Origin: Sipunculus nudus
Lineage: Eukaryota; Annelida; Sipuncula; Golfingiida; Sipunculidae
Length of the DNA stretch: 64,000 nt
Reading direction: 5' to 3'
Assembly (NCBI GenBank): GCA_026874595.1
Contig: CM049311.1
Coordinates: 67,336,453 to 67,400,452 of the forward strand
The notes under the pieces are model-generated. The model was not told the origin of the DNA. It saw only the letters and a program-made list of their open reading frames with translations, and searched no databases. Both the position numbers and the translations under genes were made by a program. Position 1 is the stretch's first letter; each line of letters begins with the position of its first letter. Shown in pieces: positions 40,501 through 47,910 of the stretch.

Positions 40501-43500
40501 ACAGCAGACAAACAGATGGACGCTGTGCAAAAATGGCTGCAGGTGCGCCACCATTTTTAGCTCAGCTGACTATAAGTCATCTGAGCTATAGTCGTGATCC
40601 ATTGTCCGTCGTCCGTCCGTCCGTCTGTCTGGATGTCCATCCGTAAGACTGGCACGTTTCAACACCGTTGGACCTACGAATCTGAAATTCAGCATACAGT
40701 TAGATGTCCCCAAAATCTCCTACCATGCCGAAAATTGGATCAATAGGACTTCGAGATATTAAGGAAAAACCTGACATTTTGTCCAACTTTGGCACTGTTG
40801 ATTTACTTTTCACAGCATATATACATAAGGATTTAATCTTTTAAAATCTGAAATTTCAAAGAAATTGATTGGAAAGAATAGCTTTTATTCACGTTTTCAT
40901 ACACCATGTCAAGTGTTGTTTACATCTAGCCCACCTCGTAGTACAGCCTTCACTTGCATTATGTAACCCACCCTAGGCTGCTTGCCTTAGCTCAGCTTGG
41001 CCACTACCAGCAGGCTTCCCCTCCGCCCTGCACTCCCCCCCCCCACCCCAGATGGTGCATAAACTAGATGAATGTTATTATTTTCTGTATTGATTCATTC
41101 TTATTCTAGGCTATGCTACATTTTAGATTTTGTATTGTACCACCAGGGTTACAATGATTAAAGTGTACATTTAATTGTGTCCACAAAGTGGTGTATTGCT
41201 ATGAAAGTGTGGATGTTCATCAGATAAGTAATTCCTTACTTCAGAAGAGTAAAAACTTCACCAGGTGTGAAATTGACTATTAATTCCAGTAATTAATTAA
41301 AACTGGGATAGTAATTAGCACAATGATATTGTTTGTCCCTCATTCAACCAACAGTGTGTATACTTTATTTGAAAAGATGTTTTATTTTGTCAAATTTACT
41401 TTTATTTTATTTTGGTGAATAAAATTAAGCATGTCCTGAAAACTCCAATATGCAAAACTTTTTAATAGTGATTCAAGGAATATTCTTGTAGATGCCATGT
41501 TGTGGCATTATTTTCTTTTAAAATCAGTTAAAACATTTATGATTTAAAAATAATAAAATATATGTATATGCATAATATGACCCAATGTTTTTTACTCTGT
41601 ATATATAATGATTGCAACTTTTGCAACAATTCTAATATTTTAACTTATATTTTCAGGTTTTTTAATTAAAAATTTATAAACCTGTAAATAAAAAAATGAT
41701 ACAGATAAAAACTTCTTAATGGAAAAAGTGGATCTGCTTAAAAAAATAGGATTATATATAAACTTAAATGCATTATTCCCTGGAAAGTGAAATAAAGGTA
41801 TTATTCCATTCTGTCCACTTGTTTGTCCATCTGTAAATTTTCATATGCATCACAGTATCTCAAAAACTACTGTTTTTCTTCATGACAGTCTTGTCAGAGT
41901 ATTAGTTTGCAATCATATATTTAGAACTTTACTATAACCAAGTAGGAGGGCCCCTTTCCTCTTAGCTTTTTATATTCTTATATAAATGAAAATCATTACA
42001 ATAGATTATTTCTACATCCACCTTTGTGCTGCCCTCACTTTTCCCTTCTCCGAACCCCATCCCAAAGTCAGCCTCAGTTAGCAAGAAAAAGATGAATCAG
42101 ATATATTCATACTTTAATATTTTGTATAACTATTCGTCCATAGGTACCTATGTACATGCAAGAAATTATGTCAATATTGTGTAATATGTAGACATAGTGG
42201 GCATCACAATAATGTACCTTGTCAAGACTAAAGAGATATTGTGTCATACAGTCACAAATTCATAAATCACTTCATCAGCATAGTTAATCATATCTGTCAA
42301 ATTGAAAGCTTGCAGACTACCATACACTTTAGATCCTTCAACAAATAGCCTTATCATCATTCTACTACTGCTTATTACTGCTGTCATTGCATTCATTTTT
42401 GCTCAAATATATCACAATTTTCAACCGCTCATAAATAAATAAGCAATAAACCACTATATTTTACTCTATTAATCCATCAGTCAGGTAATTTCATTTATCA
42501 TTACTCACATATTACATTACATTCCTTTATAATAGCCCAACATGTCCATGATATTCATAAGCTTTATCGACTCGATATAGTATCACAGTGGAGAAACATT
42601 TATAGTCCAATCACGATCAGCTGAGCGCCGTGACCCATGGGTCCCTTGTTTTGTATGTTATAAAGCTATCCAAGGGCTACATTTGTGAAATTTTTTTTCC
42701 TGATTGGTTGAATGAGTCCGGAGATATAAGCATGGATGTCTACAGCATGAAAGTGAAAGTAGGTGGCGCCACCTGTCATAAAATCAAGAATGCTATGCGG
42801 GATGTATAAGCATGCCAAATTTCAGGTAATTTGGTCAAAGCACTGCAGAGATATGAGTGATTTTAACCCAAGGCAGACAAACAGATGGATGCTGTGCAAA
42901 AATGGCTGCAGGTGGCGCCACCATTTTTGTGTATGTTATAATGCTATCCAAGGGCTACATTTGTGTAAATTTTTTTTCCTGATTGGTCGAAAGGTTCCTG
43001 AGATATGGGCTTGGATGTCTGCAGCGTGAATGTGAATGTAGGTTGCGCCACCTGTCATGAAATCAAGAAAGCTATCTAGGATGTATATGCATGCCAAATT
43101 TCAAGTGAATTCATCAAATCACTGCAGAGATATGAGTGATTTTAACCCAGGGCAGATGAACAGATGGACACTGTGCAAAAAGTGCTGCAGGTGGTGCCAC
43201 CATTTTTTGTGTATGTTATAAAGCTATCCAAGGGCTACATTTGTACAAAATTTTTTTCCTGATCAGTCAACGCTTCCCGAGATGTGGGTTTATGTGTGGA
43301 AACAGACACACAAACGGAAGCTGGGCAGAGAGGAAAGGTCAGAGGTCAAGGCCAACTGGTTAGGCACCAGTTCACATGTGACCCGATAACTGGTGTAAGT
43401 TAGTCTCAGAGGAGTTCTCGGGAAACAAACGCGGCAGCAGTGGCGGCGGAACCCGGTCAAAAACATAGTATATGTAAAGCTTCATTTTGGCGGATACAAT

Positions 43501-46500
43501 AATTTATGACTACATTATCTGAAGCCATGTTGCTATTGTTACACGACTCTTGGAACAAAGATCAAAGTGATCCTTTAAAGACACCCTAATCAAAGCTAGG
43601 CAGAGGACTACACAGACTGGCTGAGCTTTTCACACCTAAAACCTGCAGTTAGGTGCTCAGTAGAGGTCTGGTGTAATATTTTGTTTGTACAGGCTAATTA
43701 CCCCAGCCTTGGCATTATGATTAAAGCAAGCAGAGGACATCATGGAGGGACATCATAGGGCGTGATTTTTCACACCTACTGCCTGCACTCAGGTGCACTA
43801 ATTAGTTGGCAATATGTATCACTAATGATCTGCCTACATTTGAAGGGAATTAGATGATATTTTATACCTTTTTTCTTGAATTTAGTACATTTTCAGTTAA
43901 ACGGTCAAATTTTTTATTCTCATTTTTTTTCAGATGAAAAATTTTACAGATAAACAGTCTTTGGAAGAATGACACTCTACTGTATATTAATATCAGACTA
44001 GCATTACCTGTTTTACCTGCATCATGAGTGCAACTTTTACTTTCACTGTTCCTGTCGATCTTAACTGTACCTTAATCTTTTTTTACCCCTGTAATTTAGA
44101 GTAAACTGGTGAATTTTGATCATACCTTTAAAAAACTAGATGTGTCGGAACGACACGAATGCCCCCGCCTTGGGCAAATTAGAAACATTTGTAAAATTTG
44201 GAAAATTTTTAAGTTAAGGAGGTGTCGTATGGTCAAAAGTAGGTCAACAAGGGCAAAATGCAAACTCGATTTGTAACAGGTCATTATCAAGCAACACACC
44301 AAAAATCATGCCAGGATATGCAGGCATTGTGAAAAAAAGTCCATACATGTGCATTTTCCATAAAAATTTCTGTCTTTCATGAAATTTTCTATGTTTAGGA
44401 GCCGTAAAACAATCAAAAGTAGGTCAACCGGGATGAAACGCAAACTCGATCTGTAACTGTCATTATCTGCCAACACAAAAAAAATAAGGGTGGTATCTGC
44501 AGGCATTGAGGAAAAAAAGTCAGTACATATGCATTTGTTATGAAAATTTATATTTTTCATGAAACTTTCTATGTTCAGGAGCAGTCAAATGGTAAAAAGA
44601 AGGTCAACTGAGACAAAACAAGAACTCGATCTGTAACTGGTCATTATCTGCCTACACACCAAAAATCAGGCCCGTATCTGCAGGCACTGCGAAAAAAAGT
44701 CCATACATGTGCACCTTTTTATGAAATTTTCTATGTTAGAGCACCGTCAAACGGTCAAAAATAGGTCAACTGGGACAAAACGTGAACTTGATCTGTAACT
44801 GGTCTATATCTGCCCACACACCAAAAATCAGGCCAATATCTGCAGGTATTGTGAAGAAAAGTCTGTACAAGTGTATTTGTCATGAAAAAATATATTTTAC
44901 ATGAAATCTTCTATGTTCAGGAGCTGTAAAACAGTCAAAAGTAGGTCAACCGGGACGAAATGCGAACTCCATCTGTAACTGGTCAATATCTGCCGACACA
45001 CCAAAAATGAGGCCAATATCTGCAGGCACTGCGAAAAAAAGTCTGTACATGTGGATTTGTCATGAAATTTCATATTTTTCATGAAATTTTTTTAAGTTCA
45101 GGAGGCGTAAAACGGTCAAAAGTAGGTCAACTGGGACAAAACGCGAACTCTATCTGTAACTGGTCTATATCTGCCCACACACCAAAAATCAGGCCAATAT
45201 CTGCAGGCACTGTGAAAAAAAGTCCGTACATGTGTATTTGTCATGAAATTTCATATTTTTCATGAAATTTTCTATGTTCAGGAGCGGTAAAACGGTCAAA
45301 AGTAGATCAACCAGGACGAAACGCGAACTCGATCTGTTACTGGTCTATATCTGCCCACACACCAAAAATCAGGCCAATATCTGAAGGCATTGCGAAAAAA
45401 AGTCCGTACATGTGTATCTGTCATGAATATTTCTATTTTTCATGAAATTTTCTAAGTTTAGGAGCCGTAAAACGGTCAAAAATAGGTCAACCGGGACGAA
45501 ACGCGAACTCGATCTGTAACTGGTCTATATCTGCCCACACACCAAAAATCAGGCCAATATCTGCAGGCATTGCGAAAAAAGCCCGTACAACTGTTTGATT
45601 TCGGAAGGACGGACATGGGTAATACTATATGCCCCGGCCACTTTGTGGCGGGGGCATAAAAACTCGCGATTGCAAAAGTGCTTGAATAAATAGACTGGTT
45701 CACAAACATAATTTAAAAGTAAAATTCAAACCCAAGTTCCATATTATGGTATTTTGACAAGCTTACCTGGAGGCAATAAAAGGTGACTAAAGCACTGTAC
45801 TTGATAGGTCATTCAATAGTTAAGGAATACCTACAGCCAACATGAGGTCATTCTAGTGCTAAACTTGATAGGGTCAGCAATTAATGTCAGCAGATCAATA
45901 AATACTTTACCCATCAGTCTGACCACCACTTTGGTGATGAAAGTTAACAAGAGCAACGGAAATTAGCTTCAGGGAACAGACACTGCCAGATCCATAGATC
46001 TCAAGCCAGGCGTACATATAACACTACCTTGTGAAATGTCAGAAATACATTTGCGATACAATGAAAACCTATATATAATGCTGACTCAGCATAATGTGTA
46101 CACAGAACTACCCAATGTTTTCATAGGTAGTAATGCAGACACAAAAAATAAAACATGTTCTAAATTTTCTTAACTTAATGCACACAGATCAGAGAGGTTA
46201 AATAGGGGGTTGCCATCATGAAGTTCTAATGTGCACCCAATATAATATCATATACACATAACATGTCTGTGTTACATCTGTAGAAGTGATTGCAGATAAC
46301 AAGACAGTTTAAAGAGGTTAACAGGCGGACAGAACCATGCAACAGTCTTACTGTCACCTGCACTCTTCAGACACAGAAGGATGATACTAATATTACTGCA
46401 CCACTAACCCTTAGAATTGAGGTATGACACAAAGATGAAACATTACATAGATCTTTGACCATTTCCAGAAATTTATTACTCGTTTGTCATTAAAACACAC

Positions 46501-46668
46501 ACACACCAATTATTAACTACATACCATCAGTATTCCAGGGGTTATTGCAGCCAGCCCAAGGTAAGTGTGAGGTGAACGAGGCAAACAGGTAGAAGAAGGT
46601 CCAGGCAATGATGACATTGTAGTATATACTGACCAGGAAGGACACTGTGAACATGCCCCAGCCTATAC
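12240..46668 (-). CDS. SLC6: SLC6 family Na+-coupled transporter, glycine-transporter-like, 3' part of gene (12 coding exons plus one alternative)
   Basis: Joining the exons listed separately gives an open frame of about 526 residues, numbered here from the first complete codon at 46,666. It runs from TM3 to the stop codon. Seen: the TM6 motif [14 protein letters not shown], [14 protein letters not shown] in EL4, GLGTQF in TM8, and DWGPAL in the C-tail. All introns are GT-AG with compatible phases (1,2,0,0,2,1,0,0,1,0,0 in order). Family knowledge: SLC6 proteins have 12 TM helices and co-transport amino acids or neurotransmitters with Na+ and usually Cl- at the plasma membrane. The GLGTQ motif and the LLxRLK...DWGPAL tail resemble GlyT1 rather than monoamine or GABA carriers. 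Substrate is not proven: glycine or another small amino acid is likely. TM1-TM2 and the start codon are not in the window, so the gene is partial. No frameshift or stop interrupts it. Confidence 0.95.
12372..13890 (-). other. last SLC6 intron
   Basis: Intron between the TM12 exon and the C-tail exon, phase 0. Apart from the repeat fragment from 13,236 it shows nothing recognisable. Confidence 0.85.
13236..13575 (-). repeat. fragment of another hairpin-ended repeat family
   Basis: On the minus strand the end reads GCACCCTTGGGTGC followed by TCTTGTTC. This hairpin plus CTTGTT terminus resembles the R1 3' end. The other end was not identified. Confidence 0.45.
13891..14064 (-). CDS. SLC6 exon: EL6 and TM12
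   Basis: Exon of 174 bp (58 codons, phase 0), residues 426-483. It begins [20 protein letters not shown] (end of TM11 and EL6), then [20 protein letters not shown] and [18 protein letters not shown]. The family pattern is YP.W...LGW.....S...IP. PLLE leads into the cytoplasmic tail; GlyT1 has a closely similar TLLQRLK. Acceptor is attttcag and donor gtgagt. Confidence 0.95.
14278..15185. mobile_element. non-autonomous TIR element, TA target duplication
   Basis: Ends CAGTGAAACCT...AGGTTTCACTG, flanked by TA at 14,276-14,277 and 15,186-15,187, length 908 bp. It lies in the intron between the TM11 and TM12 exons. The interior has two imperfect direct copies of about 140 bp (catcgcg.ttgatgag...catcacggcc...gcacaactgtt). 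The TIR and TA duplication suggest the Tc1/mariner-pogo group. No transposase is encoded. Confidence 0.75.
15474..15574 (-). CDS. SLC6 exon: IL5 and TM11
   Basis: Exon of 101 bp, phase 1 to phase 0, residues 392-425. It reads [20 protein letters not shown] then [14 protein letters not shown]. The pattern YG...(F/D)R...DI..M.G......W...W....P is the standard SLC6 loop between TM10 and TM11. Acceptor is catatttttccag and donor gtaatt. Confidence 0.95.
16344..16443 (-). CDS. SLC6 exon: TM10
   Basis: Exon of 100 bp, phase 0 to phase 1, residues 359-392. It reads [20 protein letters not shown] then [14 protein letters not shown]. The GG(I/M)Y..Q..D.YAA..S motif and the TM10 Glu (E383, SERT Glu493/494 region) are diagnostic of the family. 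The exon ends at the cytoplasmic YG(F)DR motif, completed by the next exon. Acceptor is cgatttactgatttcag and donor gtaaga. Confidence 0.96.
16444..17231 (-). other. intron sequence without recognised features
   Basis: Part of the intron between the TM9 and TM10 exons, before the 38-bp array. Nothing recognised. Confidence 0.6.
17232..17792. repeat. 38-bp minisatellite abutting a splice donor, about 15 copies
   Basis: Plus-strand unit is close to aggtatacaggttatctc + aggtagacatgtattatgtc. The last, diverged copy runs to within about six bases of the TM8-TM9 exon donor at 17,797. The open plus-strand frames over it are repeat artefacts. Confidence 0.9.
17798..17935 (-). CDS. SLC6 exon: end of TM8 and TM9
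   Basis: Exon of 138 bp (46 codons, phase 0), residues 313-358. It reads [20 protein letters not shown] then [23 protein letters not shown] and CTN. TM9 is about residues 337-355. The Glu normally found in this TM8 segment (LETL in GlyT1, VEGF in GAT, LEGV in SERT) is replaced by Thr317. The residues A314-I315-M316 read the same as the LeuT stretch AIM. Donor is gtaagt. A 38-bp minisatellite starts about six bases into the following intron. Confidence 0.94.
17936..19629 (-). other. intron sequence without recognised features
   Basis: Between the TM8-TM9 exon and R1 copy A. A short inverted duplication is visible: gttctctgggcaggaacacc (18,233) against ggtgttcctgcccagagaac (18,440), with more matching text on the inner sides, so the two arms could form a stem. 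Confidence 0.5.
19630..22243 (-). mobile_element. R1 Helentron-like element, copy A
   Basis: Minus-strand 5' end is TTTTTAGCTCAGCTGACT and the 3' end is CAGCTGAGC..., then the palindrome GACC(C/T)ATGGGTC-type hairpin and CCTTGTT. It contains a GGAC-rich microsatellite near the 5' end (22,158-22,190) and two ~680-bp direct copies of a segment that includes gtttgggcccataactt. No long open frame. Confidence 0.75.
22244..23095 (-). other. intron sequence with a TTA microsatellite
   Basis: AT-rich intron between the two TM8 exons. A (TTA)n run lies at 22,851-22,879. Otherwise nothing seen. Confidence 0.6.
23096..23208 (-). CDS. SLC6 exon: EL4 and first half of TM8
   Basis: Exon of 113 bp, phase 1 to phase 0, residues 275-312. 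It encodes [17 protein letters not shown], the strongly conserved EL4 helix-turn-helix, then [21 protein letters not shown]. In TM8, G310 stands where SERT and GAT have the Na2-site Asp (SERT Asp437). GlyT1 also has Gly (GLGTQF), which is one reason for the GlyT1-like label. T311 aligns with SERT Ser438. Acceptor is gtatgttttcag and donor gtatgt. Confidence 0.96.
23561..23685 (-). CDS. SLC6 exon: TM7
   Basis: Exon of 125 bp, phase 2 to phase 1, residues 233-275. It reads [20 protein letters not shown] then [12 protein letters not shown] and the EL4 start [11 protein letters not shown]. It aligns without gaps to SERT (QDALVTSVVNCMTS...). Ser246 matches SERT Ser372, part of the chloride site. 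Where most Cl--dependent members have Asn (SERT Asn368, LeuT Asn286) this protein has Asp242. Insect nutrient amino acid transporters also carry Asp there, from memory. This may reduce or change chloride dependence. Acceptor is ctctgttacag and donor gtatgg. Confidence 0.95.
24415..24518 (-). CDS. SLC6 alternative TM6 exon, version b (pocket Cys212)
   Basis: Second TM6 exon, 3 kb downstream of version a, with the same length (104 bp) and phases (0 to 2). It reads [34 protein letters not shown]. By direct comparison, 26 of 104 bases and 21 codons differ from version a, yet only four residues change: A204T, A212C, S222A and H228T. Silent changes dominate, which argues that both copies are under protein-level selection rather than one being a relic. 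Acceptor is ttgatacag and donor gtacgt, both intact. Ser210, Gln206 and the GWGGL bend are preserved. Both versions join the next exon as AG|A, giving Arg233. Confidence 0.95.
24519..27500 (-). other. intron between the two alternative TM6 exons
   Basis: About 3 kb. I looked for a third TM6 copy (FFSL.PGWGG or SYNKF on the minus strand) and saw none. No mobile element ends recognised. Confidence 0.6.
27501..27604 (-). CDS. SLC6 alternative TM6 exon, version a (pocket Ala212)
   Basis: First of two 104-bp exons for TM6, phase 0 to phase 2, residues 199-233. It reads [35 protein letters not shown]206 and S210 align with SERT Gln332 and Ser336 (chloride site), F209 with SERT Phe335 and LeuT Phe253, and W215 with LeuT Phe259. 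Ala212 is at the LeuT Ser256 / GlyT1 Gly305 / GlyT2 Ser481 position, which is known to set glycine versus sarcosine acceptance in the glycine transporters. Acceptor is gttctgtag and donor gtaagt. Since 104 is not a multiple of three, skipping both copies or joining both shifts the frame, so one copy per mRNA is required. Confidence 0.95.
27605..28857 (-). other. intron upstream of alternative exon a
   Basis: AT-rich, no recognised repeats or coding sequence. Confidence 0.5.
28858..28992 (-). CDS. SLC6 exon: TM5 and EL3
   Basis: Exon of 135 bp (45 codons, phase 0 to 0), residues 154-198. [20 protein letters not shown] is a standard SLC6 TM5, where the usual family text is [20 protein letters not shown]. 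It is followed by [21 protein letters not shown], the EL3 region before TM6. Acceptor is tatttgcag and donor gtattt. It splices in phase 0 to either of the two alternative TM6 exons, each of which starts with GTG/GTT TGG to give AK-VWGD. Confidence 0.96.
29471..29512 (-). repeat. isolated copy of the 52-bp splice-donor repeat
   Basis: Reads ttgtgaacctttctggagga then tttaatgccaagaatcatg, a diverged unit of the 30.2-31.0 kb array. It is cut off from the array by the TIR element that follows. Confidence 0.75.
29514..30239. mobile_element. non-autonomous TIR element inserted in the 52-bp array
   Basis: Left end CAGTTGAACCTGTCT..GCGACCACC, right end GGTGGTCGTA.AGACAGGTTGGACTG, imperfect inverted repeats. 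The interior contains further copies of ggtcgta(at)...caggt. Both flanks are parts of one 52-bp unit. About 726 bp, no transposase. Confidence 0.65.
30253..30987 (-). repeat. 52-bp minisatellite made of an exon end plus its splice donor, about 14 copies
   Basis: Each unit repeats the end of the TM4 exon (CATGATCCGTGGCATTAAAT...AAG) with its donor (gtgagtg) and about 20 intronic bases. Copies start at roughly 52-base steps from 30,253 to 30,928; the authentic exon end is the next step. Nine copies keep AAG|GTGAG, and most others read AAG|GTTAG. See findings. Confidence 0.95.
30988..31120 (-). CDS. SLC6 exon: end of EL2 and TM4
   Basis: Exon of 133 bp, phase 2 to phase 0, residues 109-153. It carries [10 protein letters not shown] then [17 protein letters not shown], a very typical SLC6 TM4 start, and ends in the cytoplasmic IRGIKSSGK that family members share (VKSTGK-like). 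N114 gives another possible sequon. The authentic donor is AAG|gtgagtg. The last ~30 coding bases and this donor are the seed of a 52-bp tandem array that fills the following intron. Reading through the donor gives a stop after 12 codons, inside the first array copy. Confidence 0.96.
31180..31410. repeat. degenerate GATRA pentanucleotide tract
   Basis: Mixed agatgagataagatgag-type units on the plus strand in the intron between the EL2 and TM4 exons. Confidence 0.8.
31475..31544. repeat. (AT)n microsatellite, about 35 units
   Basis: Uninterrupted alternating AT. The open frame reading IYIYIY on the minus strand is not a gene. Confidence 0.97.
31805..31988 (-). CDS. SLC6 exon: large extracellular loop 2
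   Basis: Exon of 184 bp, phase 1 to phase 2, residues 48-109. It is separated from the TM3 exon by a 14.5 kb intron full of transposons. It encodes almost all of EL2, the loop that is long and glycosylated in neurotransmitter transporters. C49 pairs with C40. Seven N-glycosylation sequons can be read: N56, N60, N65, N73, N81, N88 and N94. C61 and C69 are extra cysteines that may form a second loop disulphide. The exon ends with SPSDEYF, matching the family pattern xxEFFxxxVL that leads into TM4. Acceptor is cctgacag and donor gtaggt. The loop sequence itself is not conserved enough to name a subtype. Confidence 0.93.
31989..32806 (-). other. intron sequence, nothing recognised
   Basis: Start of the 14.5 kb intron between the EL2 and TM3 exons. 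Confidence 0.5.
32807..36535 (-). mobile_element. R1 Helentron-like element, copy D, interrupted
   Basis: 3' end hairpin at aacaagggacccatgggtca (32,807) and 5' end agtcagctgagctaaaaacc (36,535). It has lower similarity to copies A-C, two poly-G tracts (about 33,566 and 34,494), and a 1.2 kb insertion near its 5' end. Confidence 0.75.
35323..36514. mobile_element. TIR element nested in R1 copy D, TA duplication
   Basis: Perfect ends CCGTAAAATCTGTGAAATTT and its reverse complement, flanked by TA on both sides (35,321-35,322 and 36,515-36,516). Removing the element and one TA restores gatgacttatagtcagctg, as in R1 copies A-C. The interior has two imperfect direct repeats of about 330 bp. Length 1,192 bp, no transposase. 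Confidence 0.88.
36536..37645. other. intron sequence with a poly-G tract
   Basis: G run at 36,844-36,862. No coding sequence or element ends identified. Confidence 0.5.
37646..39980. mobile_element. Harbinger-like TIR element, TAA duplication
   Basis: Ends GGCCATCCTTAAAAA(g/t)TTCT with the matching inverse at 39,946-39,980, about 34 of 35 bases inverted, flanked by TAA at 37,643-37,645 and 39,981-39,983. Three-base TWA duplications are typical of PIF/Harbinger. The interior is a patchwork with no recognisable transposase, including two imperfect copies of ggtcaNccatc.t.gaacttgaccNagattttgtt (about 39,058 and 39,226). Confidence 0.7.
39551..39730 (-). repeat. R5 repeat copy inside the Harbinger-like element
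   Basis: Shares acaggcctaatgcgaacctg and following text with 60,419-60,570. On the minus strand the end can fold as AGGCCTGTAGGCCT followed by TGTT (clearer at 60,419), another hairpin-type 3' end. Confidence 0.5.
40246..43498 (-). mobile_element. R2 Helentron-like element, copy 2, interrupted by R1 copy E
   Basis: Same ends as copy 1: CTAG terminus and GTAGTCG hairpin at 40,246, and ttttggcggatac at 43,497. It has four internal ~300-bp units. R1 copy E sits inside one unit. Confidence 0.78.
40554..42650 (+). mobile_element. R1 Helentron-like element, copy E, nested in R2 copy 2
   Basis: Plus orientation: starts tttttagctcagctgactat and ends cagctgagcgccgtgaccca then tgggtcccttgtt. Flanks join to the R2 unit phrase gccaccatttttgtgtatg, with no obvious target duplication. 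Confidence 0.78.
43499..44135. other. intron sequence with an imperfect direct repeat
   Basis: Two related blocks near 43,590 and 43,725 share aatcaaagc..gcagaggac...ttcacaccta...cctgca.t.aggtgc. Function unknown. Confidence 0.4.
44136..45657 (-). mobile_element. R3 Helentron-like element with eight ~180-bp tandem units
   Basis: Minus-strand 5' end TATGCCCCCGCC and, near the 3' end, GGCGGGGGCATTC followed by hairpin GTGTCG-TTC-CGACAC and ATCTAG (44,136). Units repeat gtaggtcaaccgggac...ctgtaactggtc...caccaaaaatcaggcc at about 44,240, 44,420, 44,600, 44,762, 44,941, 45,121, 45,301 and 45,481. Confidence 0.8.
45658..46524 (-). other. intron sequence after the TM3 exon
   Basis: No repeats or coding sequence recognised. 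Confidence 0.5.
46525..46668 (-). CDS. SLC6 exon: TM3 and start of EL2
   Basis: First exon of the gene visible in the window, 144 bp, acceptor phase 1 and donor phase 1. It encodes residues 1-47 plus the first base of codon 48. TM3 is about residues 4-28 and contains [10 protein letters not shown]. The second Tyr (Y16) aligns with SERT Tyr176 and LeuT Tyr108, which touch the substrate. C40 starts the conserved EL2 disulphide (C-x8-C, completed by C49 in the next exon) in the [12 protein letters not shown] motif typical of SLC6. The acceptor (ttatttccag) is good and the donor is gtatgt. The bases at the acceptor are tandemly duplicated into the upstream intron (see the repeat at 46,650-46,860). 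Confidence 0.95.
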
Positions 46669-46860
46669 CTGGAAATAAACATGTACAGACTTAACATTTA
46701 AACTTCATAATCATCCCCAACTAATACCCAAAAATAAACATGTACAGACTTAACATTCAAACTTCATAATCATCCCCAACTAATACCCAAAAATAAACAT
46801 GTACAGACTTAACATTCAAACTTCATAATCATCCCAAACTAATACTCAAAAATAAACATG
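46650..46860 (-). repeat. 59-bp tandem repeat spanning the TM3 exon acceptor, 3-4 copies
   Basis: The phrase aaataaacatgtacagactt recurs every 59 bases (t of aaat at 46,676, 46,735, 46,794, 46,853). The unit end catccccaactaataccc matches the exon border catgccccagcctatacc, so exon bases and the acceptor are part of the duplicated segment. In the copies the acceptor ccag has become tggg. Confidence 0.85.
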
Positions 46861-47910
46861 AACTGAATTAAAAATTATGAAATCAAATTCATTTCAAATC
46901 CTGTCAATACCTGAAAACAAGTACAACACACTAAAGCATCAGGTCAAAACAGGGTCCTAATCAGACTGGATGTATTATACAGTATACCTGGTCAATGTGA
47001 AAATCAGTAGGACATCCCAGTGGCCTTGAACTTTGACCTTGTGAACTCAAAGTCATCAGGAAACCTTCTAGATTGGTCAGTGAATGATGCAAAAAAAGAT
47101 GGAAGTTTTGGGATGTAAACAGACTGAAAACGTGTTAACAACCTTTTTTCTAAATGTGGGTCCGGTGACCTTGACCTTTGAATCTCAAAATCAATATTTT
47201 ACTTTCTCTGTCAGTAGCTGTGGTGTATGTAAAATAAGGATTATTTTTTAGCTAAAATGCATTCAATTGAAAGCATGCAAGAATTTCATAGATTCTGTAT
47301 ATGGGTCTCTTAATTATTCAGAAATCCTGGCCTGTAGTGAAGAAAAAGCATTGAGATTCCATTGAGATTTTACAGTTTTGCCTGTAAGGCTCCAGTAGAC
47401 ATTCATTTGCAAAATAAGGCATGATATAATTGATATCTGCCTGCTGCAAACTGCACTGTTAATACATATATAATACAACTGATGGTGATGTCATTCAACT
47501 GTTGTCACAAAACTCCTCTGTGCAAAAACCTGTGAATGTCTGTTTTTAGTCTTGAAGTCACATGATGCCAAGGATACTGTTATCCTTAGGTGGGAAAGTT
47601 CCATATTTTCCCTTATATGCTTATAAATTTGACATACTTATAATTTTTTGTAAAGGGTCTATCACAGTGCAATCTTTCAAAAATTTAGGTCATTTGATAT
47701 AAACTCCATCCATGAAAACCCATCCTGGACAAACTAGGCCAAAGTCCCACAGACCTGTCCAAACACAATAATGGTTAATGTGATATTTAATCCAATAAAC
47801 CATGTTGATTTAGAACTAAAACCTAAAGAACATTCATGAAAAAAAATTGTTAATATCGTTTGCATTTTCTCTTTGTGGATATTTTAGGCATGTGGGCTTA
47901 ATTTTGTAGT
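46861..47910. other. upstream intron sequence, nothing recognised
   Basis: No TM1-TM2 exon and no element ends seen. Confidence 0.5.

Noticed and set aside
44136-45657. CRISPR-like array
   Set aside because: The ~180-bp units are contiguous, with no short repeat/unique spacer pattern, and the genome is eukaryotic.
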